Source: Tenacibaculum sp. M341 | GTDB lineage: Bacteria; Bacteroidota; Bacteroidia; Flavobacteriales; Flavobacteriaceae | Direction: 5' to 3' | Assembly: GCF_004337695.1 (NCBI RefSeq) | Contig: NZ_SJXJ01000010.1 | Location: 124,001-188,000, forward strand | DNA length: 64,000 bases | Shown: piece after piece, positions 56,235 through 64,000 of the stretch | Position numbering within the stretch: position 1 is the first letter of the stretch | Layout: each line of letters opens with the position of its first letter | Notes under the pieces: model-generated | Told to the model about the DNA's origin: nothing | The model's input: only the letters and a program-made list of their open reading frames with translations | Databases searched by the model: none | Made by a program: the position numbers and the translations under genes

Positions 56235-57101
56235 ATGATTGAAAGAGTTAAAATCATAGAGTGTCCGAGGGACGCTATGCAAGGAATAAAAAGTCATTTT
56301 ATACCTACAGATTTAAAGGCAAAGTACATAAATTCATTGCTAAAAGTAGGTTTTGACACGATAGATTTTGGAAGTTTTGTATCTCCTAAAGCAATACCTC
56401 AAATGAGAGATACTGCTGAAGTTTTAAATAAATTAGATTTATCTAAAACTGATAGTAAATTATTAGCCATTGTAGCTAATGTAAGAGGAGCAAATGATGC
56501 GTGCGCTTTTGAAGAAATTGATTATTTAGGGTATCCTTTTTCTATTTCTGAGATCTTTCAAATGCGTAATACACACAAGACAATTGCAGAATCTGTAGAT
56601 ATTTTGAAAGATATTTTGAATATTGCGCAGAGAAATGATAAAAAAGTTGTAACTTACCTGTCGATGGGTTTTGGTAATCCTTACGGAGACCCGTGGAATG
56701 TTGATATAGTGGCAAATTGGACAGAGAAACTTGCAAAGATGGGAGTGAAGATTGTATCTTTGTCGGACACGGTAGGTAGTTCAACCCCAAAAATTATAGA
56801 CTATCTATTCTCGAATTTGACCCCGGAATATCCTAATATTGAATTTGGTGCTCATTTACATACGACACCTTCAACTTGGTTTGAAAAAATCGACAGTGCT
56901 TATAAAGCTGGCTGTAAAAGGTTTGATGGTGCAATTAAAGGTTATGGAGGGTGCCCTATGGCTAAGGACGATTTAACAGGTAACATGCCAACAGAAAAAA
57001 TGTTGTCATATTTTACAACCAACAAAATCGATACAAATGTAAAGCCAATGAGTTTTGAAAGTGCTTATAATAAAGCATTAGAAGTATTTAATTTTATATG
57101 A
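56235..57101 (+). CDS. Hydroxymethylglutaryl-CoA lyase
   Basis: The 288-residue TIM-barrel protein has the start IIECPRDAMQGIKSHFIP (metal-ligand aspartate, substrate loop), FGSFVSPKAIPQM, SLSDTVGSSTP, FGAHLHTTPST with metal histidines, and the signature loop GYGGCPMAKDDLTGNMPTEK holding the catalytic cysteine. It splits HMG-CoA to acetyl-CoA and acetoacetate in leucine breakdown. The gene name mvaB is not used because it does not belong to a mevalonate operon here. A -7 box is only 5 bases upstream of the ATG. Confidence 0.92.
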   Translation: MIERVKIIECPRDAMQGIKSHFIPTDLKAKYINSLLKVGFDTIDFGSFVSPKAIPQMRDTAEVLNKLDLSKTDSKLLAIVANVRGANDACAFEEIDYLGYPFSISEIFQMRNTHKTIAESVDILKDILNIAQRNDKKVVTYLSMGFGNPYGDPWNVDIVANWTEKLAKMGVKIVSLSDTVGSSTPKIIDYLFSNLTPEYPNIEFGAHLHTTPSTWFEKIDSAYKAGCKRFDGAIKGYGGCPMAKDDLTGNMPTEKMLSYFTTNKIDTNVKPMSFESAYNKALEVFNFI

Positions 57102-57107
57102 TTTTAG

Positions 57108-57935
57108 ATGAAGTTTAGTTTATTAGTCTTTTTCTTTTTAGGATTTTCACTGCACCCCAATCCAGTAGATCCATCAGATAGCGAAAACCTTGGTAGTTGG
57201 GATATAAAGAACGGTATTTTTATAGATAACAGTGACGAAGAAACTAGCATTGCTAGATATAATTGGAATGTTTTTTACAATATGTTTCCTAAGAGAATAA
57301 CTCAGAAATATATTAAAAGACTAGTTTTAATTACAGATGGAGAAGATGAAAAAACAGGAGCTTTAGGATCATTAAATGAAGATAATACAGAATGGCAACT
57401 TGTTCTAGATCCAATAGATGTTGATTTTACTAGTAAGGATGATTCTAGAATTAGTCAATCAATCTATACTTTAGTACATGAATTTGGTCATTTACTTACT
57501 TTGAATAATACACAAATTAAACCAAGACCAGAATCAAAAATTAATCAAGATAGTAATGAACCTTACGTTACTTTAGAAGGTGTAACTAATAAGAAAAGCT
57601 ATTTAAACAAATTTGTTAACGAATTTTGGGATGATGGTTTATTAGAAGAATGGGACTTTATTCAAAAAACATATTGCTACACAGAACAAAAAAGTTGTTT
57701 AGAAAAATTATATGGTCTTTATAAAGATAACTACACAACTTTCTTAACAGATTACGCAGCTGAGAGTCCAGAAGAAGATATTGCTGAAAGTTGGACTGCT
57801 TTTGTTTTAGGTGAAGGGAAAATTAAAAATCCTAAAACAGTTGCTGATAAAAAGATTAATTTCTTCTATCAATTTGATGAGTTAGTATATTACAGAAAAA
57901 TCATCAAGAAGAATATTAGAAAATATCAATACTAA
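57108..57935 (+). CDS. Secreted zinc-peptidase-like protein
   Basis: The 275-residue protein has a short signal peptide (FSLLVFFFLGFSLHPNP) and a metal site YTLVHEFGHLLTLNN (HExxH). A downstream acidic segment, SPEEDIAESWTAFVL, could supply the third ligand as in gluzincin or metzincin-like folds. A cysteine pair lies at CYTEQKSC. I do not recognise a named family; a peptidase role is inferred from the HExxH pattern. It begins 6 bases after the HMG-CoA lyase stop. Confidence 0.75.
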   Translation: MKFSLLVFFFLGFSLHPNPVDPSDSENLGSWDIKNGIFIDNSDEETSIARYNWNVFYNMFPKRITQKYIKRLVLITDGEDEKTGALGSLNEDNTEWQLVLDPIDVDFTSKDDSRISQSIYTLVHEFGHLLTLNNTQIKPRPESKINQDSNEPYVTLEGVTNKKSYLNKFVNEFWDDGLLEEWDFIQKTYCYTEQKSCLEKLYGLYKDNYTTFLTDYAAESPEEDIAESWTAFVLGEGKIKNPKTVADKKINFFYQFDELVYYRKIIKKNIRKYQY

Positions 57936-58379
57936 TTTTAGTACCCTTAATCTAAGACATTAATTCTAAGATCTTTTTTCTAATTTGATCTTACATTAAT
58001 TATTAATGTAATCTGTATAACATCAAATCTAGATTTATACATTATTATATCAACCTCTTTTACTTTTCCGATAAAAAGAATAATTATAAAAAGTCTTTTT
58101 CGCCTCTTTTTTTACCATCCTTTTTGCATCTCCAATCAAGTTTGATTCTTATTATCATGCTCTTCTTATCGTAATTTCACTAATTCATATCAATACAAAA
58201 AATATTAGATAATAATCTGTTTTTTATTGATTAACAGGTGTTTGTTTCTTTTTTTCTCATTGTTTTATAATCTTTATTTAAACTTATTATAAATTTTATT
58301 TTAAATAAATCTAAATAAATTTTTTTATTTTCATTATCCTTAATAATTTAGCCGAAAATTATTTTTTAATAAATCTATA
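57936..58379. other. 444-base intergenic region before the iron-type cluster
   Basis: No gene was found. Near the left end TTACATTAA (57992-58000) and TTAATGTAA (58004-58012) form a 9-bp hairpin, a possible terminator of the preceding gene. From about 58040 to 58160 the plus strand is rich in C and T, with runs of T. From 58260 on it is extremely A/T-rich and carries the dyad at 58296-58318. A one-mismatch -7 box, TAATTTAG, lies at 58344-58351. Confidence 0.6.
58296..58318. promoter_or_regulatory. AT-rich dyad, possible Fur-type iron operator
   Basis: The 23-base site has outer arms TTATTT and AAATAA (58296-58301, 58313-58318) and partial inner symmetry. It lies 61 bases before the ATG of the DUF4856 gene. 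Iron-regulated promoters in this phylum often carry such AT-rich palindromes, but AT-rich DNA gives them by chance as well. Confidence 0.3.
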
Positions 58380-59714
58380 ATGAAAAAAAACATTTTAAGT
58401 TTATTTGTTCTGGGAGCAATATTAGCTTCATGTTCTGACGATACTGATGGAGGTATAACTCCAGACCCTGGTACTACTGTAAGTACACCTAAAGTGAGTG
58501 AAGTAATAACAGGTACTGATTTTTCTAGAGGTGATGATGGTGATTATAATAATGATTACATTAATAATTATAAAACTTTATTCACTAGAGAAGGAGAAGC
58601 AACTGTAAGCTTTAGCGGACAAACAACTCGTTTAAAGCAAGCTAAAGAAATAGGAAGCAACTTAAAATCTGAAACTTCTGTAGCTGATATTAGAGAAAAA
58701 TTTGAAGGTGTAGAAGTAGGAGGAGAACTTCAAAGTGCTGGTTTTTCAGATGCATCATTAAACGGAACTACTAAAGTTGTAAGACCAAAGTCTTCTTCTT
58801 CAATAGGTATTTTTGGATCTGATAAAAATACTTCTGGACAAGGAAAAACGAATGTTGAAGCTATAGATGCTTTCATAACTAAGCACCAAGATGTATTAGA
58901 CAATTGGACAGCAACTGCAGCAGCTGGTCAAGCAGGATCTTTCTTAGAATCTGATGGAACTACTAGAAGATATGTTAATAAGCAAGGACTTGAATTAGAT
59001 CAATTATTTACGAAATCTATGGCAGGAGCATTAGCTTATGATCAAGCTGTTAACCATTATTTAAATCGTTTAGATAATGAAAACGGAGACGATGCTGATG
59101 GGGCTAAAGATTACAGAGCTTTAAATGATGCTGGTACTGTAGCAGAAGGAAAGAGTTATACAACTATGGAGCACCACTGGGATGAGTCTTTCGGTTATAT
59201 TTACGGAAATACTTCAGCACAGAACTTAATTTATAAGTACATTGATAATGTAGCAGGTTTACCTAAATTTACAGGTTTAGAAAGTGATATTTTTACTGCT
59301 TTTGTAAAAGGTAGAATTGCAATTGTAGAAAAGAATTACACAGAGAGAGATACTCAAGTAAAAGTTTTACGTGAAAAGTTAGGTTTAGTAATTGCAGTAA
59401 GAGCTGTACATTATTTAATTGGTGGTGCAGAAATTATTTCAGAAGCAGCAGCTCCAGGAGCAACTAAAAAGAGAGAAGATGCTTTCCACGATTTATGTGA
59501 AGGATATGGTTTTGTAAATAGTTTACGTTATGTAGTAAATGCTAACGGAGATAGATATTTTACAGATGCTGATGTTGATGGATTCATCAGTATTTTAACA
59601 ACAGGAGATGGATTATGGGATGTTACTCCTACTCAATTAACTGATATGGCAGATGCTATTGCAGGTAAAAGTGTAGGTGGTATTTCTTGGACTGTTGAAG
59701 ATGTAAATCCTTAA
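58380..59714 (+). CDS. DUF4856 lipoprotein
   Basis: The 444-residue protein has a signal peptide with lipobox ASCSDD around residue 19 and a Pro/Thr/Gly linker. The rest matches DUF4856, helical, with NLKSETSVADIREKFEGVE early and HHWDESFGYIYGN in the middle, where His and Asp residues could bind metal. It ends NPTAIAGK-like (DAIAGKSVGGISW). DUF4856 proteins regularly precede imelysin genes in Flavobacteriia. It is anchored on the outer membrane, likely on its surface. A hairpin follows. Confidence 0.85.
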   Translation: MKKNILSLFVLGAILASCSDDTDGGITPDPGTTVSTPKVSEVITGTDFSRGDDGDYNNDYINNYKTLFTREGEATVSFSGQTTRLKQAKEIGSNLKSETSVADIREKFEGVEVGGELQSAGFSDASLNGTTKVVRPKSSSSIGIFGSDKNTSGQGKTNVEAIDAFITKHQDVLDNWTATAAAGQAGSFLESDGTTRRYVNKQGLELDQLFTKSMAGALAYDQAVNHYLNRLDNENGDDADGAKDYRALNDAGTVAEGKSYTTMEHHWDESFGYIYGNTSAQNLIYKYIDNVAGLPKFTGLESDIFTAFVKGRIAIVEKNYTERDTQVKVLREKLGLVIAVRAVHYLIGGAEIISEAAAPGATKKREDAFHDLCEGYGFVNSLRYVVNANGDRYFTDADVDGFISILTTGDGLWDVTPTQLTDMADAIAGKSVGGISWTVEDVNP

Positions 59715-59761
59715 TTAGTTAAAAATGTATAATATTAAAATATACATATAAATATATATCA

Positions 59762-59789
59762 AAAGGGATTGCTCTTAAGCAATCCCTTT
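59762..59789 (+). terminator. Hairpin between the DUF4856 and imelysin genes
   Basis: AAAGGGATTGCT (59762-59773) and AGCAATCCCTTT (59778-59789) form a 12-bp stem with a 4-base loop, followed by TATTATTTTT. It could end part of the transcripts after the first gene and lower expression of the next ones. Confidence 0.8.
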
Positions 59790-59824
59790 ATTATTTTTAC
59801 AGTCAAATTTAAAACCAAAATTTT

Positions 59825-60961
59825 ATGAAAAAAATAGTGTACATATTACCAATAGTCACACTTTTTTATTTTTTCTCTTGTTCCAGTGATGAAAAACCAG
59901 GTAATGGAGGAGATGGTGAGGATAGTTTTAATCGAGTGAATTTAACAACAAGTTGGGTAAATAATTTATTATTACCAGCAACAAATGATTTTAAAACTAA
60001 AGTTACTACATTAAATACTTCAGTAGTAGCATTTGCAGATGCACCAGACGCAACCAAATTAACTAAAGTTAAAGCAGATTTATTTGAAGCTTATAAAGTT
60101 TGGCAACATGTTGAAATGTTTTTTTATGGATCTAGTTTTTCTTTAGATGTGAACAGTTATCCAGCAGATGTAAACAATATTACTTTAAATATTGATAGCA
60201 CTACAGAAATTAATTTAGACAGAACAGTTTTAAATTCTTCTCAAGGTTTACCAGCGTTAGATTATTTAGTAAATGGTTTAGAAGCTACCGAAGCTGATGT
60301 TTTAGTAAAATATAACGAAGCTAAATATCAAGATTATTTAAAATTATTGTCAGAGCGTTTAGTTACAATAACTACTAAAGTATTGGAAGATTTTGAAGCA
60401 TCTAAAGAAGCTAATATTAACAAAGTAGATAATACAATTAGTTCATATTTTAGTATTCAATTAAATGATTTTGTTCAGTATACAGAAAAATCATTTAGAG
60501 AAGCTAAAATAGCAACTCCTTCAGGAACTAGAAATAGAGATATCTTTCCAACGATTTCTGTTTCAGCAAGTCCTGAGTTTGTAGAGTCTTTATATAGTCC
60601 TCAAAATTCTAAAATATTATATTTAGAAGCTTATGATGCTATTCAAGATTTTTATTACGGAAGAAGTTATACAGATAATGCTGATACTATAGGAATACAG
60701 GAGTATTTAAAATCTTTAGGAACTACTATTTTAGTAAACGGAGAAGATATTTCTTTAGATACTTATATTCAGCAGTTATTCCAGAACATAGATGCAGCGA
60801 ATAACAATATTACAGATAACTTTTTTGAGCAAACACAAGATTACAATCCTAATTTTGATAAAGCTTTTGATGCTATTCAAGAATATGTAGTAGCTGTAAA
60901 ATCAAATGTTATAAATGCATTTAATTTAACAATAGACTTTGCAGATAGTGATGGAGATTAA
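59825..60961 (+). CDS. Imelysin family lipoprotein (IrpA-like)
   Basis: The 378-residue protein has a lipobox-type leader (LFYFFSCSSDEK) and the two-repeat helical imelysin fold. The first repeat holds LFEAYKVWQHVEMFFYGSSF, at the place of the classical GxHxxE, here WQHVE with only His and Glu in register. The second shows YLEAYDAIQDFYYGRSYTD. Imelysins are iron-regulated surface proteins thought to bind iron or haem. The HTTM gene starts before its stop, so the two are coupled. Confidence 0.88.
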   Translation: MKKIVYILPIVTLFYFFSCSSDEKPGNGGDGEDSFNRVNLTTSWVNNLLLPATNDFKTKVTTLNTSVVAFADAPDATKLTKVKADLFEAYKVWQHVEMFFYGSSFSLDVNSYPADVNNITLNIDSTTEINLDRTVLNSSQGLPALDYLVNGLEATEADVLVKYNEAKYQDYLKLLSERLVTITTKVLEDFEASKEANINKVDNTISSYFSIQLNDFVQYTEKSFREAKIATPSGTRNRDIFPTISVSASPEFVESLYSPQNSKILYLEAYDAIQDFYYGRSYTDNADTIGIQEYLKSLGTTILVNGEDISLDTYIQQLFQNIDAANNNITDNFFEQTQDYNPNFDKAFDAIQEYVVAVKSNVINAFNLTIDFADSDGD

Positions 60962-62315
60962 TAAATACGTTAATCAATATCTAAATAAAAAATCAAGAGC
61001 GGCTACATTAGCCGCTTTTCGTATATTATTTGGAGTTTTAATGATGTTTAGCCTTGTCCGATTTTTATACAAAGGTTGGGTATACAAATTCTATATTGCT
61101 CCAAACTTTCATTTTAAATACTACGGATTCTCTTGGGTAGTAACCTGGGGAGAGTATACTTATATTTTATTTGCAATAGCTATTATTGCTTGTATTGGTA
61201 TTATTATAGGCTTTAAATATCGATTGTCTATTATTCTATTTTTTTTATCGTTCACATATATAGAGTTGATTGATAAAACTACCTACTTAAACCATTATTA
61301 TTTTATAAGTGTTTTAAGTTTTTTATTATGCTTTTTACCTTTAAATGTTACCTATTCTTTAGATGCGTATTTCAAAAAAGAATCATATAAATATGTTCCG
61401 TCATGGACAGTAGATTCTATTAAACTTTTAATAGGTATAGTATATTTTTATGCGGGTTTAGCTAAATTAAATTCAGATTGGTTATTAAGAGCACAACCAT
61501 TAAAAATATGGTTATCTTCAAAAACAGATTTTCCTGTTATTGGTAGATTTATGAATGATACTTGGTTCCATTATTTAATGAGTTGGAGCGGAGCTCTGTA
61601 TGATTTAACCATACCATTTTTATTATTAATTAGAAAAACAAGACCTTTTGCTTTCTTCTTAGTTGTTATTTTTCACATATTTACTCGTCTACTATTCCCA
61701 ATCGGAGTGTTTCCGTATGTAATGATATGTGTAACACTTATTTTTTTTAGTGGAGAATTACATGAGAAATCCTTAAAAAAAATTACAGATATATTGCGTA
61801 TTAAGTTTAGTGTTAATACGGTAAGAGATGTATATTTGCCGAAGATTTACAAAAAAATATTTTTTGTTGTCTGTTTATTTTTAGGAATACAATTAATAGT
61901 GCCTTTTAGATATTTATTATATCCCGATGAATTGTTTTGGACAGAGGAAGGATATCGTTTTTCTTGGAGAGTAATGTTAATTGAAAAAGCAGGATACACC
62001 GCGTTTAGGGTATTAAAATATGATACAGGTAATAGTTTTAAGGTAAATGATAGTTATTTTTTAAATGTGTTTCAGCAGAAACAAATGACTACACAACCTG
62101 ATTTTATTATTGAGTATGCTCATTTTTTAGGGGAACATTATAAAAAAGAGCTTAAAACTGAAAATATAGGAATTTTTGTAGAAGGTTACATTTCATTAAA
62201 TGGAAGAGTAAGTAAACCTTTTATAGATCCTACTATTGATTTACTAAAAGTAGAAGACAACTTCAAACATAAAAATTGGATTTTACCATTTAAAGATGAG
62301 ATTAAAGGCTTATAA
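60951..62315 (+). CDS. HTTM (vitamin K-dependent gamma-carboxylase-like) membrane protein
   Basis: The 454-residue protein has a membrane part of about eight helices and a soluble C-terminal domain. Typical HTTM features are AAFRILFGVLMMFSLVRFLY in the first helix, YFYAGLAKLNSDWLL with the catalytic-type lysine, and SWSGALYDLTIPFLLL. Its C-terminal part is short. Members carboxylate glutamate or have unknown roles. The ATG at 60951 overlaps the imelysin end by 11 bases, and its own end overlaps the receptor ATG by 20. Confidence 0.85.
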   Translation: MEINKYVNQYLNKKSRAATLAAFRILFGVLMMFSLVRFLYKGWVYKFYIAPNFHFKYYGFSWVVTWGEYTYILFAIAIIACIGIIIGFKYRLSIILFFLSFTYIELIDKTTYLNHYYFISVLSFLLCFLPLNVTYSLDAYFKKESYKYVPSWTVDSIKLLIGIVYFYAGLAKLNSDWLLRAQPLKIWLSSKTDFPVIGRFMNDTWFHYLMSWSGALYDLTIPFLLLIRKTRPFAFFLVVIFHIFTRLLFPIGVFPYVMICVTLIFFSGELHEKSLKKITDILRIKFSVNTVRDVYLPKIYKKIFFVVCLFLGIQLIVPFRYLLYPDELFWTEEGYRFSWRVMLIEKAGYTAFRVLKYDTGNSFKVNDSYFLNVFQQKQMTTQPDFIIEYAHFLGEHYKKELKTENIGIFVEGYISLNGRVSKPFIDPTIDLLKVEDNFKHKNWILPFKDEIKGL

Positions 62316-64000
62316 TTTTTTACTACTTTTTTATTTAACACTAACCACATACGCTTTTCAAAGTAATAACGTACAAGTAATAGATGCAGGAACATCAAAG
62401 CCTATTTTAGGAGTAGAAGTGTACACTAAAGCAGGTAATTTTATTGGTACTACTAACGATGCAGGAAAGGTAAGTTTAGTTAGTCTAAAAAATAACACAA
62501 AATATAGAATAGTTTTTTTTGAGTACAATTATAAAACTTATGAAACCGAAATTACTGTTGGAAAAACTAACAGTTTGGTTGTTAAAATGGAACCTTTAAG
62601 TAATGTACTTTCAGAAGTAGTTTTAGGGTACAAGAAAAGACAAGCATTTGGTTTAACCACCTTAAAACCTGTAGAAGGAACACATATTTACGCAGGAAAA
62701 AAATCAGAAGTTGTATTATTAGATCAAGAAATAGCAAATAAATCTGTAAATAATGCACGTCAGATTTATGCTAAAGTAGCCGGACTTAATATTTATGATA
62801 GCAATGATGGAGGTTTACAGTTAAGTATTGGAGGTAGAGGATTAGACCCAAATAGAACAGCCAATTTTAATACTCGTCAGAACGATTATGATATTAGTGC
62901 AGACGTATTAGGATATCCTGAAAGTTATTACACACCACCAACAGAAGCGTTAGAGAAAATTCAGGTGATAAGAGGAGCTGCTTCTCTACAATATGGAACA
63001 CAGTTTGGAGGTTTGATAAATTTTGTAACAAAGAAACCTAATCCAGATAAACCATTCGAAATTATTTCTAGAAGTTCAATAGGTAGTTTCAATCTATTTA
63101 CAAACTTTACAAGCGTTAGTGGAACAGCCAATAAATTAAGTTACTACGCATATTATAATTACAAGCAAGGAGATAGCTTTAGACCAAATTCAGGATTTGA
63201 CTCTAAAAATGCATTTGCACATGTAGGGTATAAGTTTAATGATAAAACAAAAATTGAAGCAGAAGTAAGTCATTTAAATTATTTAGCACAGCAGGCAGGA
63301 GGACTTTCAGATGTTCAGTTTTTAGAAGATCCAAGGCAAAGTTATAGAACAAGAAATTGGTTTGCTGTTAACTGGAATTTATTCAATTTAAAGTTAGAGC
63401 ATAAATTTTCAGATAAAGTAAGTGGTACACTTAGTTTATTTGCGTTAGATGCTTCAAGAAAAGCCATTGGTTTTAGAAGAATTGAAGTGATAAGAAATGG
63501 AAATAATTTTGTGGTAAATGAAAATCCAGACATTTTTGGTCCAGATGAAACAGATGGGTTTGGTAATTTTGATTTCGAAAGAGATTTATTAGTGGGGAAT
63601 TTTAAAAACTACGGAGCAGAAGCCAGAGTAATTACTAAATATGATATTAAAAATCAACCCGCTGTTTTATTATTAGGAGCTAAGTTTTATAGAGCAAATA
63701 ACACTTCTCAACAAGGACCAGGAAGTAAAGGTTCAGATGCAAATTTTACATTTAAAACAGATGAATTTCCTTTTTACCCAAATCAGAATAAGTTTGAATA
63801 CCCTAACTTAAATGCATCATTTTTTGGTGAAAATATTTTTAATATAACTGATGAATTATCGGTTACACCAGGTTTTAGATTTGAATATATTAAAACAGAA
63901 TCTATTGGTGAATATTTAGAGCGAGGAAGTATTCAAGGAAGTAATCCAATTGTTACGTTTACGCCAGATAATAATGTATTAGATAGAAACTTTTTATTAC
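62296..64000 (+). CDS. TonB-dependent receptor, FecA-like (3' end outside window)
   Basis: From the ATG at 62296 the frame is open to the window end (568 codons). A signal peptide (YNFLLLFYLTLTTYAFQ) is followed by a carboxypeptidase-like regulatory domain (about 20-105), then the plug domain, with ARQIYAKVAGLNIYDSNDGG and EALEKIQVIRGAASLQYGTQ. Barrel strands follow (RSSIGSFNLFTNFTS and on). It should import a ligand, such as ferric citrate or another iron chelate, using TonB energy. It overlaps the HTTM gene end by 20 bases, so it is the fourth gene of the unit. Confidence 0.93.
   Translation, partial: MRLKAYNFLLLFYLTLTTYAFQSNNVQVIDAGTSKPILGVEVYTKAGNFIGTTNDAGKVSLVSLKNNTKYRIVFFEYNYKTYETEITVGKTNSLVVKMEPLSNVLSEVVLGYKKRQAFGLTTLKPVEGTHIYAGKKSEVVLLDQEIANKSVNNARQIYAKVAGLNIYDSNDGGLQLSIGGRGLDPNRTANFNTRQNDYDISADVLGYPESYYTPPTEALEKIQVIRGAASLQYGTQFGGLINFVTKKPNPDKPFEIISRSSIGSFNLFTNFTSVSGTANKLSYYAYYNYKQGDSFRPNSGFDSKNAFAHVGYKFNDKTKIEAEVSHLNYLAQQAGGLSDVQFLEDPRQSYRTRNWFAVNWNLFNLKLEHKFSDKVSGTLSLFALDASRKAIGFRRIEVIRNGNNFVVNENPDIFGPDETDGFGNFDFERDLLVGNFKNYGAEARVITKYDIKNQPAVLLLGAKFYRANNTSQQGPGSKGSDANFTFKTDEFPFYPNQNKFEYPNLNASFFGENIFNITDELSVTPGFRFEYIKTESIGEYLERGSIQGSNPIVTFTPDNNVLDRNFLL

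Overview
The window looks like chromosomal DNA from a marine-type member of the Flavobacteriaceae (Bacteroidota). This rests on four things: strongly AT-rich coding and intergenic sequence; repeated matches to the Bacteroidota -7 promoter element TAnnTTTG; three secreted proteins ending in type IX secretion (T9SS) type A sorting domains; and lineage-typical families such as DUF1569, DUF4856/imelysin, head-GIN DUF2807 and a CAL67264-type membrane peptide beside ettA. I cannot fix the genus; Tenacibaculum or a near relative is a guess. I saw no tRNA, rRNA, CRISPR array, transposase or prophage block.

Region 1 to 10.3 kb: the tail of an unknown gene, an HsdR-N-domain protein divergent from holA, small stress or enzyme genes (DUF1569, SRPBCC-GyrI, an AlkC/AlkD-like HEAT protein, DUF1304, a PLP decarboxylase, a tautomerase), and a two-domain SnoaL-like gene broken by one in-frame TAG. 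It ends with an orphan eCIS-core (DUF4157) protein carrying an unrecognised C-terminal domain, the most unusual accessory gene here. Region 10.3 to 18 kb: a MltD-like transglycosylase, a hydrolase, a DUF6438 lipoprotein, mtaB, two tandem GNAT acetyltransferases, a DUF4442 protein and a peptide-binding lipoprotein. Region 18 to 31 kb: a large secreted M36 metalloprotease (T9SS cargo), a geranylgeranyl-reductase-like flavoprotein, a minus-strand run from a TM-anchored nuclease-fold protein through two tandem rhomboids and mutL to a small membrane protein, then ribH, a TPR protein, recF and a DUF721 protein.

Region 31 to 45 kb: a MarR-GNAT fusion regulator divergent from a DoxX / FMN reductase / MarR / pirin redox operon, a T9SS-exported nuclease-like protein, nitronate monooxygenase, a 2,4-dienoyl-CoA reductase-like enzyme, lpxD, a small secreted protein whose start codon lies inside a terminator-like hairpin, a CAL67264-type peptide, ettA and several small proteins. 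Region 45 to 57 kb: a modular secreted GH5 enzyme, kdsB, a queD-like gene with idi, a cyclophilin lipoprotein, an M1 aminopeptidase, and an ECF sigma factor / membrane regulator / DUF4097 module next to a GIN-domain protein.

Region 56 to 64 kb: HMG-CoA lyase, a zinc-peptidase-like secreted protein, then a four-gene unit of DUF4856 lipoprotein, imelysin, HTTM (gamma-carboxylase-like) membrane protein and a FecA-like TonB-dependent receptor that runs off the right edge. The last three genes overlap end to start, suggesting one envelope machine, probably for iron or iron-chelate capture. A hairpin between the first two genes and an AT-rich dyad upstream suggest regulated and stepped expression.

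Many intergenic gaps contain strong inverted repeats that act as one-way or two-way terminators. Positions come from reading the sequence; family names come from remembered motifs and were not checked by database search.
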